Shown piece after piece: positions 1-9,316 of a stretch of 64,000 nt of DNA. Source of the DNA: Desulfobacteraceae bacterium (GTDB lineage: Bacteria > Desulfobacterota > Desulfobacteria > Desulfobacterales > Desulfobacteraceae); the NCBI GenBank assembly GCA_016744295.1, contig JADGEQ010000021.1, positions 1 to 64,000 of the forward strand, written 5' to 3'. The notes beneath the pieces are model-generated. The model saw nothing but the letters and a program-made list of their open reading frames with translations, did not search any database and was not told where the DNA came from. Position 1 is the stretch's first letter. The number at the start of each line of letters is the position of its first letter. The translations under genes were made by a program, and so were the position numbers.

Positions 1-41
1 CTCGTTGATGATAGTTTTTTGGTTGCACAAATATTCTATCT

Positions 42-57
42 GCTTGATCCATCAAGC
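42..57. terminator. Small hairpin downstream of the ABC transporter operon
   Basis: A perfect 6-bp inverted repeat (GCTTGA, loop TCCA, TCAAGC) lies about 50 bases past the last ABC gene. On the plus strand it is followed after nine bases by a T-run, so it may rather end a plus-strand transcript from outside the window. Short stem, weak call. Confidence 0.25.
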
Positions 58-104
58 ACAACGGGGTTTTTTATTTTTTTTGATGGTGGATTGGGGACAT
101 AATG

Positions 105-1142
105 TCAGGTGTAAATTTTACCGTATTTATCATGAACCAGGGCCGGCACATCAAATTTCCGGTGGCAGGCAACACTATGGTCATTGCCGATATCTTCCAA
201 AAGGGGGTCTTCCATCGCGCATGGTTCAATTGCAAAAGGACATCTCGGATGAAATCTGCACCCTGCAGGCGGATTGATCGGGCTTGGGACATCTCCTTCG
301 AGAAGGATCCGGGTTGGAATTTTGTCCACATCAATATCCGAAATGGCAGAGAGCAATGCAAAGGTGTAAGGGTGCATGGGCGAATCAAACAGATCCTCGG
401 TGGGCGACAATTCGACAATTTTCCCCAAATACATGACGGCCAGGCGGGTACTGATATATTTCACCACATACAGATGGTGGGTTACAAACAGATAGGTCAT
501 GTTTAATTTATGCTGCAAGTGTTTAAGCAGGTTTAAGATTTGTGCCTGTACCGATACATCAAGGGCCGAGGTCGGTTCATCCAGGACCAGAAATTCAGGA
601 TTGCTGGCAATGGCCCTTGCAACAGCCAACCGCTGCCGCTGCCCCCCTGAAAACTCATGGGGGTATCTTAACAGATGATCATCATTTAACCCCACAACTC
701 TGAGCAGTAATTTTATTTTTTCCTGGATCTTGCGGCTGCTCATCTTTTCATTTTCAAGAATGGGTTCGGCAATGATATTTTTGACAATCATTCTGGGATT
801 CATGGAGGTGGTCGGATCCTGAAAAACCATCTGGAGTTTGCGCCGGATATCTCTTCTCTTCATCTCAACCCTGCCCATGTTTACGATGTTGACAGGTTTT
901 TCTGAAGCCTTTGGATAGTAATTTATATCCCCGCTGGTTGAATCATGAAGACGAATGATTGCTTTTCCGGTTGTGGTTTTTCCACAACCGGATTCTCCCA
1001 CAAGTCCCAGGCATTCCCCCCTGTAAATATCCAGATCGATACCGTCCAGAGCTTTTACCGAATTAACCTGCCTGCGAAAAATTCCACCCAGAATCGGATA
1101 ATATTTTTTTAAATTTTTTAATTCGAAAATTTTTTCCATCAT
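105..1142 (-). CDS. Oligopeptide/dipeptide ABC transporter ATP-binding protein (OppF/DppF-like)
   Basis: Cytoplasmic ATPase that would power import through the two permeases encoded upstream. Seen: Walker A GESGCGKT at residues 49-56, Q-loop FQDP at 107-110, signature FSGGQRQ at 164-170, Walker B FLVLDEP at 184-190, and the C-terminal oligopeptide-transporter domain with a CRFHPRCPF cysteine motif. The length of 345 residues is normal for OppF/DppF. Its ATG overlaps the TGA of the partner ATPase gene by four bases (ATGA), indicating translational coupling. It is the last gene of a seven-gene minus-strand locus. Family assignment is firm; the imported substrate cannot be read from this subunit. 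Confidence 0.95.
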   Translation of the reverse strand: MMEKIFELKNLKKYYPILGGIFRRQVNSVKALDGIDLDIYRGECLGLVGESGCGKTTTGKAIIRLHDSTSGDINYYPKASEKPVNIVNMGRVEMKRRDIRRKLQMVFQDPTTSMNPRMIVKNIIAEPILENEKMSSRKIQEKIKLLLRVVGLNDDHLLRYPHEFSGGQRQRLAVARAIASNPEFLVLDEPTSALDVSVQAQILNLLKHLQHKLNMTYLFVTHHLYVVKYISTRLAVMYLGKIVELSPTEDLFDSPMHPYTFALLSAISDIDVDKIPTRILLEGDVPSPINPPAGCRFHPRCPFAIEPCAMEDPLLEDIGNDHSVACHRKFDVPALVHDKYGKIYT

Positions 1143-2317
1143 TCCTCTGGATTTTCCGGATTAACCGCATGGCATGCCACAAAATGTTCCTTGCCCGTGT
1201 CTTTGATCCGGGGGGGAATTTTTTTACATTTTTCCATGGCAAGGGTGCATCGCGGATGAAAACGGCACCCTTCCGAGGGCGTCACAAGATTTGGAACGCT
1301 TCCCTCTATGGTGACAAGCTCACCTGCCTGGGCCCGTTTGGGTACGGAGTTTAAAAGTGCTCGTGTGTAGGGGTGTCTGGGGGTATGGAACAAATCTTTC
1401 ACATCAGCCACTTCACACAGGCTTCCGGCATACATGACACCAACCCTGTCACAGGTCTCCGCCACAACCCCAAGGTCGTGGGTAATCAGAAGAATGGAGG
1501 AGATAATATCTTTTTTAAGTGTATTTAACAGTTCAAGGATCTGTGCCTGAATGGTAACATCAAGGTTTGAAGTGGATTCATCTGCAATCAGGAGAATGGG
1601 CGAGCAGGCAAGGGCAATGGCGATAACAATGCGCTGTTTCATTCCCCCGGAAAGATTATGAGGATAGCTGTTAAAAATTTTTTCCGGATTGGAAATGGCC
1701 AGGCTGTCGATGATTTCAATGGATCGTTTTTTTGCTTCCCGGTTTAAACGGTTTTCCCATAAGCTCAACACCGGCAACCGGCTCATTAGTTTGAGAATCC
1801 ATGATTCAGGATCCCGGCTCAAGTGTCTATAAACAAAGTTTAAATAGGGTTTGACCAAGGGGGATGTCTTGTCCCCAACTGAATTGAGTTCAATTAAAAC
1901 ATCCTCTGCCATATCCTTTTTTTTATGAAACAAAAAGCTCTCAGATACCTGATCGCCAATACTTAGGATGGGATTCAAGGCGGCATTGGGCTCCTGAAAT
2001 ATCATGGAAATCTGATCCCCCCGCAGGTGCCGCATATAGGTTTCAGACTGTTTAAGCAAATCAACGCCACCATTGGCCGACCCGTTGTGGTGGTTTGTGC
2101 CGTGGAAAATAATCTCTCCGCTTTCGATCACGCCGGGTGCCTGGACAATGCGCATGATCGATCGAACCAGAACACTTTTACCACAACCGGACTCCCCCAC
2201 CAGGCCGAAGGTGATCCCCTTGTCAATATCCAGACAAACCTTGTTAAGGGCTTTGACAATCCCTTCATAGGTATAAAAGTTGGTGACCAGATCTTTGATT
2301 TCGATTAATTTGGACAT
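1139..2317 (-). CDS. Oligopeptide/dipeptide ABC transporter ATP-binding protein (OppD/DppD-like) with an internal insertion
   Basis: Second ATPase of the peptide-type importer. Walker A GESGCGKS is at residues 41-48, Q-loop FQEP at 107-110, signature LSGGMKQR at about 222-229 and Walker B region ILLIADES at 241-248. The C-terminal domain carries the CRFHPRCTL cysteine motif. At 392 residues it is longer than the usual 320-340. The extra length is an insertion of roughly 50 residues (about 148-198) between the Q-loop and the signature, rich in aromatic and basic residues. The Walker B motif ends DES where DEP is usual. It overlaps the next ATPase gene by four bases. Confidence 0.94.
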   Translation of the reverse strand: MSKLIEIKDLVTNFYTYEGIVKALNKVCLDIDKGITFGLVGESGCGKSVLVRSIMRIVQAPGVIESGEIIFHGTNHHNGSANGGVDLLKQSETYMRHLRGDQISMIFQEPNAALNPILSIGDQVSESFLFHKKKDMAEDVLIELNSVGDKTSPLVKPYLNFVYRHLSRDPESWILKLMSRLPVLSLWENRLNREAKKRSIEIIDSLAISNPEKIFNSYPHNLSGGMKQRIVIAIALACSPILLIADESTSNLDVTIQAQILELLNTLKKDIISSILLITHDLGVVAETCDRVGVMYAGSLCEVADVKDLFHTPRHPYTRALLNSVPKRAQAGELVTIEGSVPNLVTPSEGCRFHPRCTLAMEKCKKIPPRIKDTGKEHFVACHAVNPENPEE

Positions 2318-2368
2318 TACATACTTTCCACTGTTAAACGCATTCCAACCCTGGGGTCGATCCCAGGG

Positions 2369-3286
2369 CTATCGCCTCCTAAGTTTCGGATCAAAGGCAT
2401 CCCTCAGGGCATCCCCGATCAAATTCCAGGCCAACACAAAAAGAACAATGGCCGTTCCCGGAATAATGATGGTGTACCAAAACTTCAACGGGTCTCCCGG
2501 GGGGCCGACAATATAATTTCTGGCCATGGCAACCATTTGTCCCCAGTCTGCATATCCCTTGGGTGCCCCAAGACCTAAAAAACTCATAAATGCGGCAGTC
2601 AATACAACAGAGCCACATTCCATAAATGCGATGACCATAACGGGAAAAACTGCGTTGGGAATAATATGCCGGATCATTATTTTTAGATCAGACACCCCCA
2701 TTATTTTTGCAGCCTGGATAAAATCCTGATCTCGCAGGGTCAGAATCCCGGACCGAATGACCCGGACATAATTCCGCCATGCCACAGCGGCAATGGCAAT
2801 CATGATATTGTCAAGTCCCCTGCCAAAGGCGACAACAATGGCCATGGCCAGCACCAGAAAAGGAATAGCAAAGACAACATCCACAAGACGCATGATGATT
2901 TCATCGATAATACCACCGTAATAACCGGCAATGGTTCCCAGGGTTACACCGATGAGCAGGGCGATACTGATCACAAAGATGCCGATTCGAAATGCTGTCC
3001 GGGTCCCCCAGACAACACCGTAGAAGATGTCATATTGTCCGGTGGTGGTCCCGAAGATATGGTTTTCCGACGGAGCTTTAGGCGTGGTACCATAGCCTGC
3101 GTGGGGGATCATATAAGGGTTGTCGGGATTCTTGGGCGGGGCAATCTGTGGCGCAAAGACAGCCACTAAAATAAAAAAGGCAAGCAGTGTAAACCCCATA
3201 AAGGCCGTCGGATTTCTAAAAATCCGGTCCAGTGTAAATTTCAGCTCTTTTAATCTTGGATGATTTTCTAACATAACCTGCTTCAT
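2369..3286 (-). CDS. Peptide-type ABC transporter permease (DppC/OppC-like)
   Basis: Inner-membrane permease, 305 residues. An N-terminal transmembrane helix follows about 30 cytoplasmic residues, then a periplasmic stretch rich in Pro and Gly, then the binding-protein-dependent permease domain with about five helices. The EAA loop that contacts the ATPases is visible as AAKIMGVSDLKIMIRHIIP in the C-terminal half. It is followed by the ATPase pair and preceded by the DppB-like permease with a 9-base gap. It would form the heterodimeric channel with that partner. Product family is clear; the substrate is not. Confidence 0.94.
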   Translation of the reverse strand: MKQVMLENHPRLKELKFTLDRIFRNPTAFMGFTLLAFFILVAVFAPQIAPPKNPDNPYMIPHAGYGTTPKAPSENHIFGTTTGQYDIFYGVVWGTRTAFRIGIFVISIALLIGVTLGTIAGYYGGIIDEIIMRLVDVVFAIPFLVLAMAIVVAFGRGLDNIMIAIAAVAWRNYVRVIRSGILTLRDQDFIQAAKIMGVSDLKIMIRHIIPNAVFPVMVIAFMECGSVVLTAAFMSFLGLGAPKGYADWGQMVAMARNYIVGPPGDPLKFWYTIIIPGTAIVLFVLAWNLIGDALRDAFDPKLRRR

Positions 3287-3295
3287 ATTAGTCGG

Positions 3296-4324
3296 TTAAC
3301 TTAATCGGATTCTCGGGTCTATGGCTGCATAAATCAGATCAACAACAAGATTTGACAGGACAAAGATCACGGCCATAAAAAGGCACATGCTCATCAGAAC
3401 CGGCATGTCCAGCTGAGTCGCGGATGACGCCAGCCACCAGCCGATACCCTGGCGATTAAAGATGATTTCCACCGCAATGCTGCCTTCCATGAGAAAGGCA
3501 ATCAATTGCCCTGCAATGGTGATGACCGGGATTAATGCATTGCGCCGGGCATGTTTTAAGTAGATTGTTCGTTTATCCGCCCCTTTTGCCATGGCCGTGA
3601 TGATATAATCCTTTGACATCTCTTCCAGCATTCCGGATCGCATGACCCGCATCAGCAGTGCGCAGATCACAATGGCCTGGGTTATCACCGGCAGGACAAG
3701 GTATTTCAGGGCATTGATCGTGATATCAAGTCTCCCGTTTAAAATTCCGTCAATGGTATACAGGTGGGTATACCTGATAAAGTCATCGGAATTTCTGACA
3801 TACATGGTCAGTTCATCACTCAGCACACCCGGAGGGAACCAGGAGAAATATCCATAGAAAATCATCATGAGAACCAGGGCAAAAAGAAAAGTAGGCAACG
3901 ACCATCCAATAATGGAAAAAATTCTGGAAACATGGTCAAAAACGGAATTGGGCTTCCTGCCGGCCAGGGTGCCCATCCAGATTCCCAAAAAAATAATGCA
4001 GGGGGCCGCATAAAGATTTAATTCAAGGGTGATGGGAAAGTAATACCAAAAGGCTTCAACCACTGACCGGGATGCCACCAGTGAATATCCAAGGTTAAGA
4101 TGGGAGATTTCTTTTATCCAGGTTAAATATTGTACATAAAAGGGCTTGTCAAACCCATATTTTTTAATGAGTACCGGGATATCCTTTGCCATCTGGGGTG
4201 TGGTGACAAAGGCGGCTGCCCGCCGCTCCGGACTGAAGGTCATCATCAGGCCGAAAATGAGCATGGAAACCCCTATCATGACAAAGATCAGTAAAAACAA
4301 CCGTCTGATAATAAATGTTGCCAA
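3296..4324 (-). CDS. Peptide-type ABC transporter permease (DppB/OppB-like)
   Basis: Inner-membrane permease of 342 residues. It begins with the typical DppB N-terminal helix (MATFIIRRLFLLIFVMIGVS) and a periplasmic loop of about 80 residues, followed by the permease domain. The EAA loop is seen as TAMAKGADKRTIYLKHARR. It lies between the binding-protein gene and the DppC-like gene on the same strand, with only nine bases to the next gene. It should pair with that gene product to form the transport channel. Confidence 0.94.
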   Translation of the reverse strand: MATFIIRRLFLLIFVMIGVSMLIFGLMMTFSPERRAAAFVTTPQMAKDIPVLIKKYGFDKPFYVQYLTWIKEISHLNLGYSLVASRSVVEAFWYYFPITLELNLYAAPCIIFLGIWMGTLAGRKPNSVFDHVSRIFSIIGWSLPTFLFALVLMMIFYGYFSWFPPGVLSDELTMYVRNSDDFIRYTHLYTIDGILNGRLDITINALKYLVLPVITQAIVICALLMRVMRSGMLEEMSKDYIITAMAKGADKRTIYLKHARRNALIPVITIAGQLIAFLMEGSIAVEIIFNRQGIGWWLASSATQLDMPVLMSMCLFMAVIFVLSNLVVDLIYAAIDPRIRLS

Positions 4325-4404
4325 AACTCCACCATTTTAAAAAAAGTTTTAATTGTCCTGCCAGGAGTGAAACCCTGGCAGGAGTCTATTTTATAAACGG
4401 AGGG

Positions 4405-6144
4405 TTATTCTCTATAAAGGGCTTTTAGATATTCATGGTCATCATCAAACATGGGGTTTCCGACAAATCCCTTAATATCAGACCGATAGGGCTTGGCAAT
4501 GGTTTGCTGATAGACGGTATTGCCCACAGCCAATTCATGCCATAAATCCTGAAGCCTTGAGTAGGCAGCCCTTCTTTTGGCAGGCTCCACATTCTGGATA
4601 CCTGCATCACACAGGGCATCGACTTCTGGGTTTTTAAATCCCGAGTATTTGCCATACACCCCGTTTGAATGCATAAAGGTATACAAAAAATTATGGGGGT
4701 CAGGATAGTCCGCCCCCCAGCCAATGATGAATACCGGGTAGGCAAACTGACGGTATTTTACGGTATAATCTTTCCAGGCAACATTCCTGATTTCAATCTG
4801 AAATTTGGGGTTCAGCGCCATGATATTTTCCGCCATCATGTTTGCGGCCGCTTCTCTCAAGGCATTACCCGTGTTGTGGGTAATGGTCATCTTGAAGCCT
4901 TTTTTCCATAATTGTCCCCCAAAGGCCAGTTTCATTTGGGCGGAAGCTTTCTTCGCATCAAAGGCATAGAGCGGAACCTCTTTATAGTAGGGCAGGCCGA
5001 TACAGTTCGGAGATCCCGGCAGATCAATAAGGTTCATGCCAACATCTTCCTTCATGGCCTTCCAGTCAATGGAGTGGGAGAAGGCTTTTCTCACATGAAT
5101 ATCAGAAAAAAAGTTCGGGGGAATGCCCTTGCCGTCCAGTTTTCCACTGCCGATATCCGGGTTGCCTGTGGGGTTGATGGTTTGGTTGAAGATGGCTGCA
5201 GAATAAGACAGCTGAGGAACCTTATAGATGGTAATCCCTTCCATGGCCTCGACTTCTTCAATATAGGACTGATCGAGATCAACCACATCGGCATCCCCAT
5301 TTTGAAGCATGAGTTTCCGGGTGGTCCATTCAGGAACATATTTTACAATGGCGATTTTAAAATAGGACTTTTCCCCCCAGTATCCGTCAAACCGCTCAAG
5401 AACGAACTGATTGGAAGGAATCCATTCTTTCAATATGTAAGGTCCCGTGCCGTTTGCAACTTTCTGCAAGGGCTCGGTGTTGAAATCGGGATTGTTGTAC
5501 CCTGCTGCGGTATCAATGTTGCCATCCCAGCAATGGTTCGCAATGGCCCATTTTTTATTGATAATAGAGGAACTTGAGTATTGGATGATTCCCATGAGAG
5601 GGGGATAGGGCACCGGAAGGTGGAAAACAACCTCATTGCCGTCAACTTCGACGGCATCGGTGATGATTTTGAAGATACCGGGAATGAGGTTATCATCACT
5701 GTCTCTTGTCCCGCCCTTGCCGGTCAAGGCTTCCAAAATCATCCACTGGGGACCACCGGCCTGGTCCATGACCATTCCCCGTTCAAACGAATATTCAACA
5801 TCTTCAGGTGTAAGGGGGGCGCCATTGTGAAATTTAATGCCTTTTTTGATTTTAAATCGATAGGTTTTCCCATCAGCGGAAATGCCGCCGTTTGCAACCG
5901 TGGGAACCACTTCTGCCAATTCAGGGATAAAATTTTCAGTGGATGCGCCGTCAAATGCCACCAGGCGCTCATAAATGTTGTAAAGCTTCATGCCGCTTGA
6001 AACATCATAGGCGGTTCCAGGATCAATTGTTCTGACAGTTCCATAGGTTGCTTTGACAAAAGTGTCTCTGTTGGCTGCATTTGCAGGGGCAAAAAGAAAA
6101 AAACATAAGAAGAGTGATGCGAAAGCCAGGAAGTTTTTTTTCAT
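4405..6144 (-). CDS. Family 5 extracellular solute-binding protein of the ABC importer
   Basis: Periplasmic receptor delivering substrate to the permeases. The chosen ATG gives 579 residues starting with a clear signal peptide (MKKNFLAFASLFLCFFLF, cleavage near the ANAA site) and has AAGGAG seven bases upstream; the open frame extends 38 codons further without such a signal. Typical family 5 (DppA/OppA/NikA) traits include the conserved FHNGAPLTPEDVEYSFER segment and a C-terminal YPDPHNFLYTF stretch. The neighbouring racemase and saccharopine-dehydrogenase-like genes suggest the ligand is an amino-acid conjugate or small peptide. That is inference. Confidence 0.93.
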   Translation of the reverse strand: MKKNFLAFASLFLCFFLFAPANAANRDTFVKATYGTVRTIDPGTAYDVSSGMKLYNIYERLVAFDGASTENFIPELAEVVPTVANGGISADGKTYRFKIKKGIKFHNGAPLTPEDVEYSFERGMVMDQAGGPQWMILEALTGKGGTRDSDDNLIPGIFKIITDAVEVDGNEVVFHLPVPYPPLMGIIQYSSSSIINKKWAIANHCWDGNIDTAAGYNNPDFNTEPLQKVANGTGPYILKEWIPSNQFVLERFDGYWGEKSYFKIAIVKYVPEWTTRKLMLQNGDADVVDLDQSYIEEVEAMEGITIYKVPQLSYSAAIFNQTINPTGNPDIGSGKLDGKGIPPNFFSDIHVRKAFSHSIDWKAMKEDVGMNLIDLPGSPNCIGLPYYKEVPLYAFDAKKASAQMKLAFGGQLWKKGFKMTITHNTGNALREAAANMMAENIMALNPKFQIEIRNVAWKDYTVKYRQFAYPVFIIGWGADYPDPHNFLYTFMHSNGVYGKYSGFKNPEVDALCDAGIQNVEPAKRRAAYSRLQDLWHELAVGNTVYQQTIAKPYRSDIKGFVGNPMFDDDHEYLKALYRE

Positions 6145-6404
6145 GATAAACTCCTTTTTGAAAATGGTAAATGCTCTTTTATGGACGGAATCATAACCAT
6201 TATTTTCTTTCTGAACGTTCTTTCTTACTTCAATAGTATTTTTTTTTGTATAGATCAACGGTTTTTAATTCGCTGCCGGATAAAACAAATGCTCTGCAGA
6301 TCTTCCCGGCTGTCTTGACCAACAGACGTTTATTCCTTGTGACGTCGGATGTTTTTTTCACATGCAGCGATAATAGATAGCGCTTTCTTTTCTCCACGCA
6401 ATTT

Positions 6405-7121
6405 TTAAAGTGAAGCAAAAAATGATGCGTGAATCAATGTGACCATGGTTGACAAATCAAAGACTGGAAGATGAATTTTATCCCGAATTGCCCCTGCAAA
6501 AGGAGGCAAATCTGTACATTCAAGCAATATAGCTCCCAAATCAGGTATTTCCGTTTGCGCCGCAACTGCTGTTGAAACGACTTCTTTGGCCACTGTATCG
6601 GTTGACAAAGGCTGATCAGGGGTAAGGTGAATTTTACTCCATTCCGGCTGTTCATCCATCCCGTAAATTTCAATCCGGCTCATATCTTCCTGGCCTACAG
6701 CAACAAAGTGTTCCGGCCTGAGGGCCTGCTTGGAAGCCGTAATAACGGCAAGTTTCTTAGATCCAATGGAGGAGAGTATAAAAGGCGTTTGCATAAGGGT
6801 TGAGGTAAAGACCGGAATTGGCAGGGCCCTTGCCAGCTCTTTTTGAAAAATGGCATTAAACCCGCAACTGGTGATAATTGCCCGCACACCCTTGTTTACC
6901 ATTGTCATGGCTTCAATCACCATGGCATCTAAAATATCACCATGGGGATTGTGCAGGACGGAATCATAGTTTGCACCTGATACCCGCCTGAAAAGTACAG
7001 GAAACTGATAACTATCGGGGTTAACACTATTGCCGGGTAAGGATTCAAGTTGCTCAAGTCCTTTTGGATTGCCCCCCTCTTCCCAGCATAAAACCCCTAA
7101 AAATGGTTTTTGGGATCCCAT
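6405..7121 (-). CDS. Asp/Glu racemase superfamily protein
   Basis: A 238-residue cytoplasmic enzyme of the aspartate/glutamate/hydantoin racemase superfamily. These enzymes use two cysteines as opposing acid-base catalysts, and both are visible: C86 in ITSCGFNA and C202 in LLECTDLPPFA. Strong ribosome-binding site AAAGGAGG eight bases before ATG. It lies between a saccharopine-dehydrogenase-like gene and the importer binding protein, so it probably acts on the imported compound or on an amino acid released from it. Maleate isomerases and arylmalonate decarboxylases share the fold, so racemisation is likely but not certain. Confidence 0.85.
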   Translation of the reverse strand: MGSQKPFLGVLCWEEGGNPKGLEQLESLPGNSVNPDSYQFPVLFRRVSGANYDSVLHNPHGDILDAMVIEAMTMVNKGVRAIITSCGFNAIFQKELARALPIPVFTSTLMQTPFILSSIGSKKLAVITASKQALRPEHFVAVGQEDMSRIEIYGMDEQPEWSKIHLTPDQPLSTDTVAKEVVSTAVAAQTEIPDLGAILLECTDLPPFAGAIRDKIHLPVFDLSTMVTLIHASFFASL

Positions 7122-7152
7122 TGTTCTGCCTCCTTTTGTCTTGTTCCTTACA

Positions 7153-7164
7153 ATACAATTGTAT
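7153..7164. promoter_or_regulatory. 12-bp perfect palindrome upstream of the racemase gene, candidate operator
   Basis: ATACAATTGTAT is a perfect palindrome about 30 bases upstream of the racemase start. GntR/FCD regulators often bind short AT-rich palindromes of this kind, and a GntR/FCD gene sits in the same locus. No second copy was found, so assignment to that regulator is a guess. Confidence 0.3.
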
Positions 7165-7215
7165 GTGCTCTTAATGGTTTTTAACTCTATTTGGTTTTAT
7201 GAAAATAATAAATTA

Positions 7216-8445
7216 TCAGGGATTACAGTTTCCATCCCAGTCGCTCTCTATTCTTTTAAAAGAAATACCGCGTTTTGCAAGTTCACTAAAATAAGAATCC
7301 AAAGGGATATGCATGGGCATAGTCATTCCTTTTTTCCGGATTTTGCCGTCAAGAATCATCATGCTTCCAATGGCCATGGGAAAGCCAACAGTCTGCTGCA
7401 TGGCTGTAAAACCTGAATCAGAATTATGGCGGACAATTGTCTGAATGACAACCTGCTTGGGCTGTCCATTGATCATGCCCCGGCCGTCTACCCGGATAAG
7501 CCCGATATCCTTCTCATTCTTTTGATAATAAAATTGATGTTGTCCACCCAACAAGGCTGCACAGAATTCATCCGGTTTCACCTGCTGTTCGCCAACCTGG
7601 ATTGGTTCACTGCTCAAAAAACCGCACCGGGCCATACGCTCCCAGAATGCACCATGACCAGGCCAGCGGCATATATACCTCCCCATGCTTTTCACATGAT
7701 TTTCGATACCAAACAGACCGGCATATTGCATGGAATTACCATTGCAAAAACATTCAAGCGACTCCGCCAACCCGGGTATTTCAAGCATATGGATATTTTC
7801 CGGGCTGAACATGGCATCCTCTGCGATCTGCCTGGGTTTGCCGTTATCAAGGCATAATGCAGGCCGCAAATGGGAACGGATCAGTCCGATTACAGACCAG
7901 GTGAATTTGTAGCGCAATGGGTTGTCAGCTGCCTGCAGCTCTGGAAAGCCTGCACCATAGGAATGAAGGGCATGGACCTCATCAAAACAATTTACCACTT
8001 GCTGGCCCACGGCCAGATCGATTCCAGGGTCCATGCCAAATTCTTCCAGAATAACCAGCCCCTTTTCCCTGGCTGTCTTGTTTAGGGTTTCGATTCTTTC
8101 CATGAACCCTGGCTGGTTTACATGGGCAGGGTTCTTGATATAACTGGAAGTTATAGCATGGCACCCACAGTCTATTGCAAGCTCGATCATGTCCAGGGTA
8201 AAGTGCGGGGGAAAAAATTCTATGACCAGGGAGGCTTGTGCAAAAAGCCTTCTCAAACCGGCTTTGTCCTCGCCCTTAATATTGTAGCCCTGAACCCTTG
8301 GGTCTGCAAGCAGCTCAACCTCCTTCAAACAACCGTCATAACAATCAACCACACCCAGACTCTCAAAATCACCATATTTTATAAGATCATAGGCACAGGC
8401 TTTTCCCTGCATTCCATAGCCAAGCAAGATAATTTTTCTTTCCAT
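7216..8445 (-). CDS. Saccharopine dehydrogenase family oxidoreductase
   Basis: NAD(P)-dependent enzyme of the saccharopine dehydrogenase/homospermidine synthase-like superfamily, 409 residues from the ATG at 8445. An in-frame TTG two codons earlier is possible; GAGGAG lies upstream of both. The N-terminal Rossmann motif IILLGYGMQGKA is at about residues 5-16. The rest matches a saccharopine-dehydrogenase C-terminal domain (conserved-looking EEFGMDPGIDLAVGQ region). It starts the minus-strand locus, divergent from the GntR gene. Members make or split C-N-linked amino acid conjugates such as saccharopine or carboxynorspermidine. Together with the importer and racemase this suggests catabolism of such a conjugate; the substrate is unknown. 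Confidence 0.85.
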   Translation of the reverse strand: MERKIILLGYGMQGKACAYDLIKYGDFESLGVVDCYDGCLKEVELLADPRVQGYNIKGEDKAGLRRLFAQASLVIEFFPPHFTLDMIELAIDCGCHAITSSYIKNPAHVNQPGFMERIETLNKTAREKGLVILEEFGMDPGIDLAVGQQVVNCFDEVHALHSYGAGFPELQAADNPLRYKFTWSVIGLIRSHLRPALCLDNGKPRQIAEDAMFSPENIHMLEIPGLAESLECFCNGNSMQYAGLFGIENHVKSMGRYICRWPGHGAFWERMARCGFLSSEPIQVGEQQVKPDEFCAALLGGQHQFYYQKNEKDIGLIRVDGRGMINGQPKQVVIQTIVRHNSDSGFTAMQQTVGFPMAIGSMMILDGKIRKKGMTMPMHIPLDSYFSELAKRGISFKRIESDWDGNCNP

Positions 8446-8516
8446 TTTCAAATTCTCCTCAAGATAAAGGGTATGAATCCCCTATAAATGCAAACACTCG
8501 GACAAAATACTTATTC

Positions 8517-8540
8517 ATACATTAAAAAATACATTAAAAA
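8517..8540. repeat. 12-bp direct repeat, two copies, in the divergent promoter region
   Basis: ATACATTAAAAA occurs twice head to tail in the region between the saccharopine-dehydrogenase-like gene and the divergent GntR gene. It may be an operator half-site array or just an AT-rich slippage duplication. Confidence 0.5.
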
Positions 8541-8621
8541 ACGTATTGATAAATGTCAACAAAAAGTATAGTGAAATAGAGTGCCAAATACAAACGCCAC
8601 AGAAAAATGTGAATCATAAAG

Positions 8622-9296
8622 ATGAAGAGCTCCATGACAAAAAACACCCCTAAAGCAACCAGTGAAGAACTTGCCTACACAAAAATTCTCAAGCTTATCT
8701 ATGAACGAAAATTTCAACCAGGGGATTTTCTCCAGGAAAAGCAACTTTCTGAAACCCTAGGAATGAGCAGAACCCCTATCAATAGAGTTCTTTCAAGGAT
8801 GACCGTTGAAGGCATTCTTGAGCGAAAAAAGAAAAAGGGGTGTTTTATCCCCTTGGTGAAATCAGAAGATGGTAAACAGCTGTTTTCCCTGAGAAAACTA
8901 ATAGAAGGCCAGGTTGCCTGGGAGGCGGCCCATGCTTGTAGCCAGGATAATCTGGCCAAATTAAAGCAGATAAACAGACAGGACCAGCAGGCGCTTGATG
9001 AAAAAAACAATGACATCTACTACTCGGCAAACCGGAATTTTCACTTTACCCTGGCTGAATCAATCAACAATAAATATCTGGAACGAATCAGCAAACAGCT
9101 CTTTCACCAGGCATCAATCTATATCTTTTTCTTTGACAGCTTTTATAGCTCACCCATGGACGGCAAAATCGAAACCCCGATTCAACATGAAACCATTCTC
9201 CAATTTATTGCGCAAAAGGATGCCAAGGGGGCAAGAGATGCAATGGCCGATCACATAGACCATACCATGAAGATGTTTAATTTGTTTTCTTCATAA
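8622..9296 (+). CDS. GntR family transcriptional regulator, FadR/FCD subfamily
   Basis: A 224-residue DNA-binding regulator. The N-terminal winged helix (about residues 15-80) contains the recognition segment LSETLGMSRTPINRVLSRM. The C-terminal helical FCD domain has the usual metal/ligand residues (D and H in the YYSANRNFHFTLAE region, H residues in MADHIDH). It is divergent from the saccharopine dehydrogenase-racemase-ABC importer locus, so it most likely controls that locus in response to its substrate or a breakdown product. A start at the ATG four codons downstream (8634) is equally possible; neither has a strong ribosome-binding site. Confidence 0.9.
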   Translation: MKSSMTKNTPKATSEELAYTKILKLIYERKFQPGDFLQEKQLSETLGMSRTPINRVLSRMTVEGILERKKKKGCFIPLVKSEDGKQLFSLRKLIEGQVAWEAAHACSQDNLAKLKQINRQDQQALDEKNNDIYYSANRNFHFTLAESINNKYLERISKQLFHQASIYIFFFDSFYSSPMDGKIETPIQHETILQFIAQKDAKGARDAMADHIDHTMKMFNLFSS

Positions 9297-9316
9297 CCAC
9301 AAATTAACGCTGGATC

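Noticed and set aside
6145..6258. An N-terminal extension of 38 codons on the solute-binding protein
   Set aside because: The extension is hydrophilic, lacks a ribosome-binding site and would bury the signal peptide.
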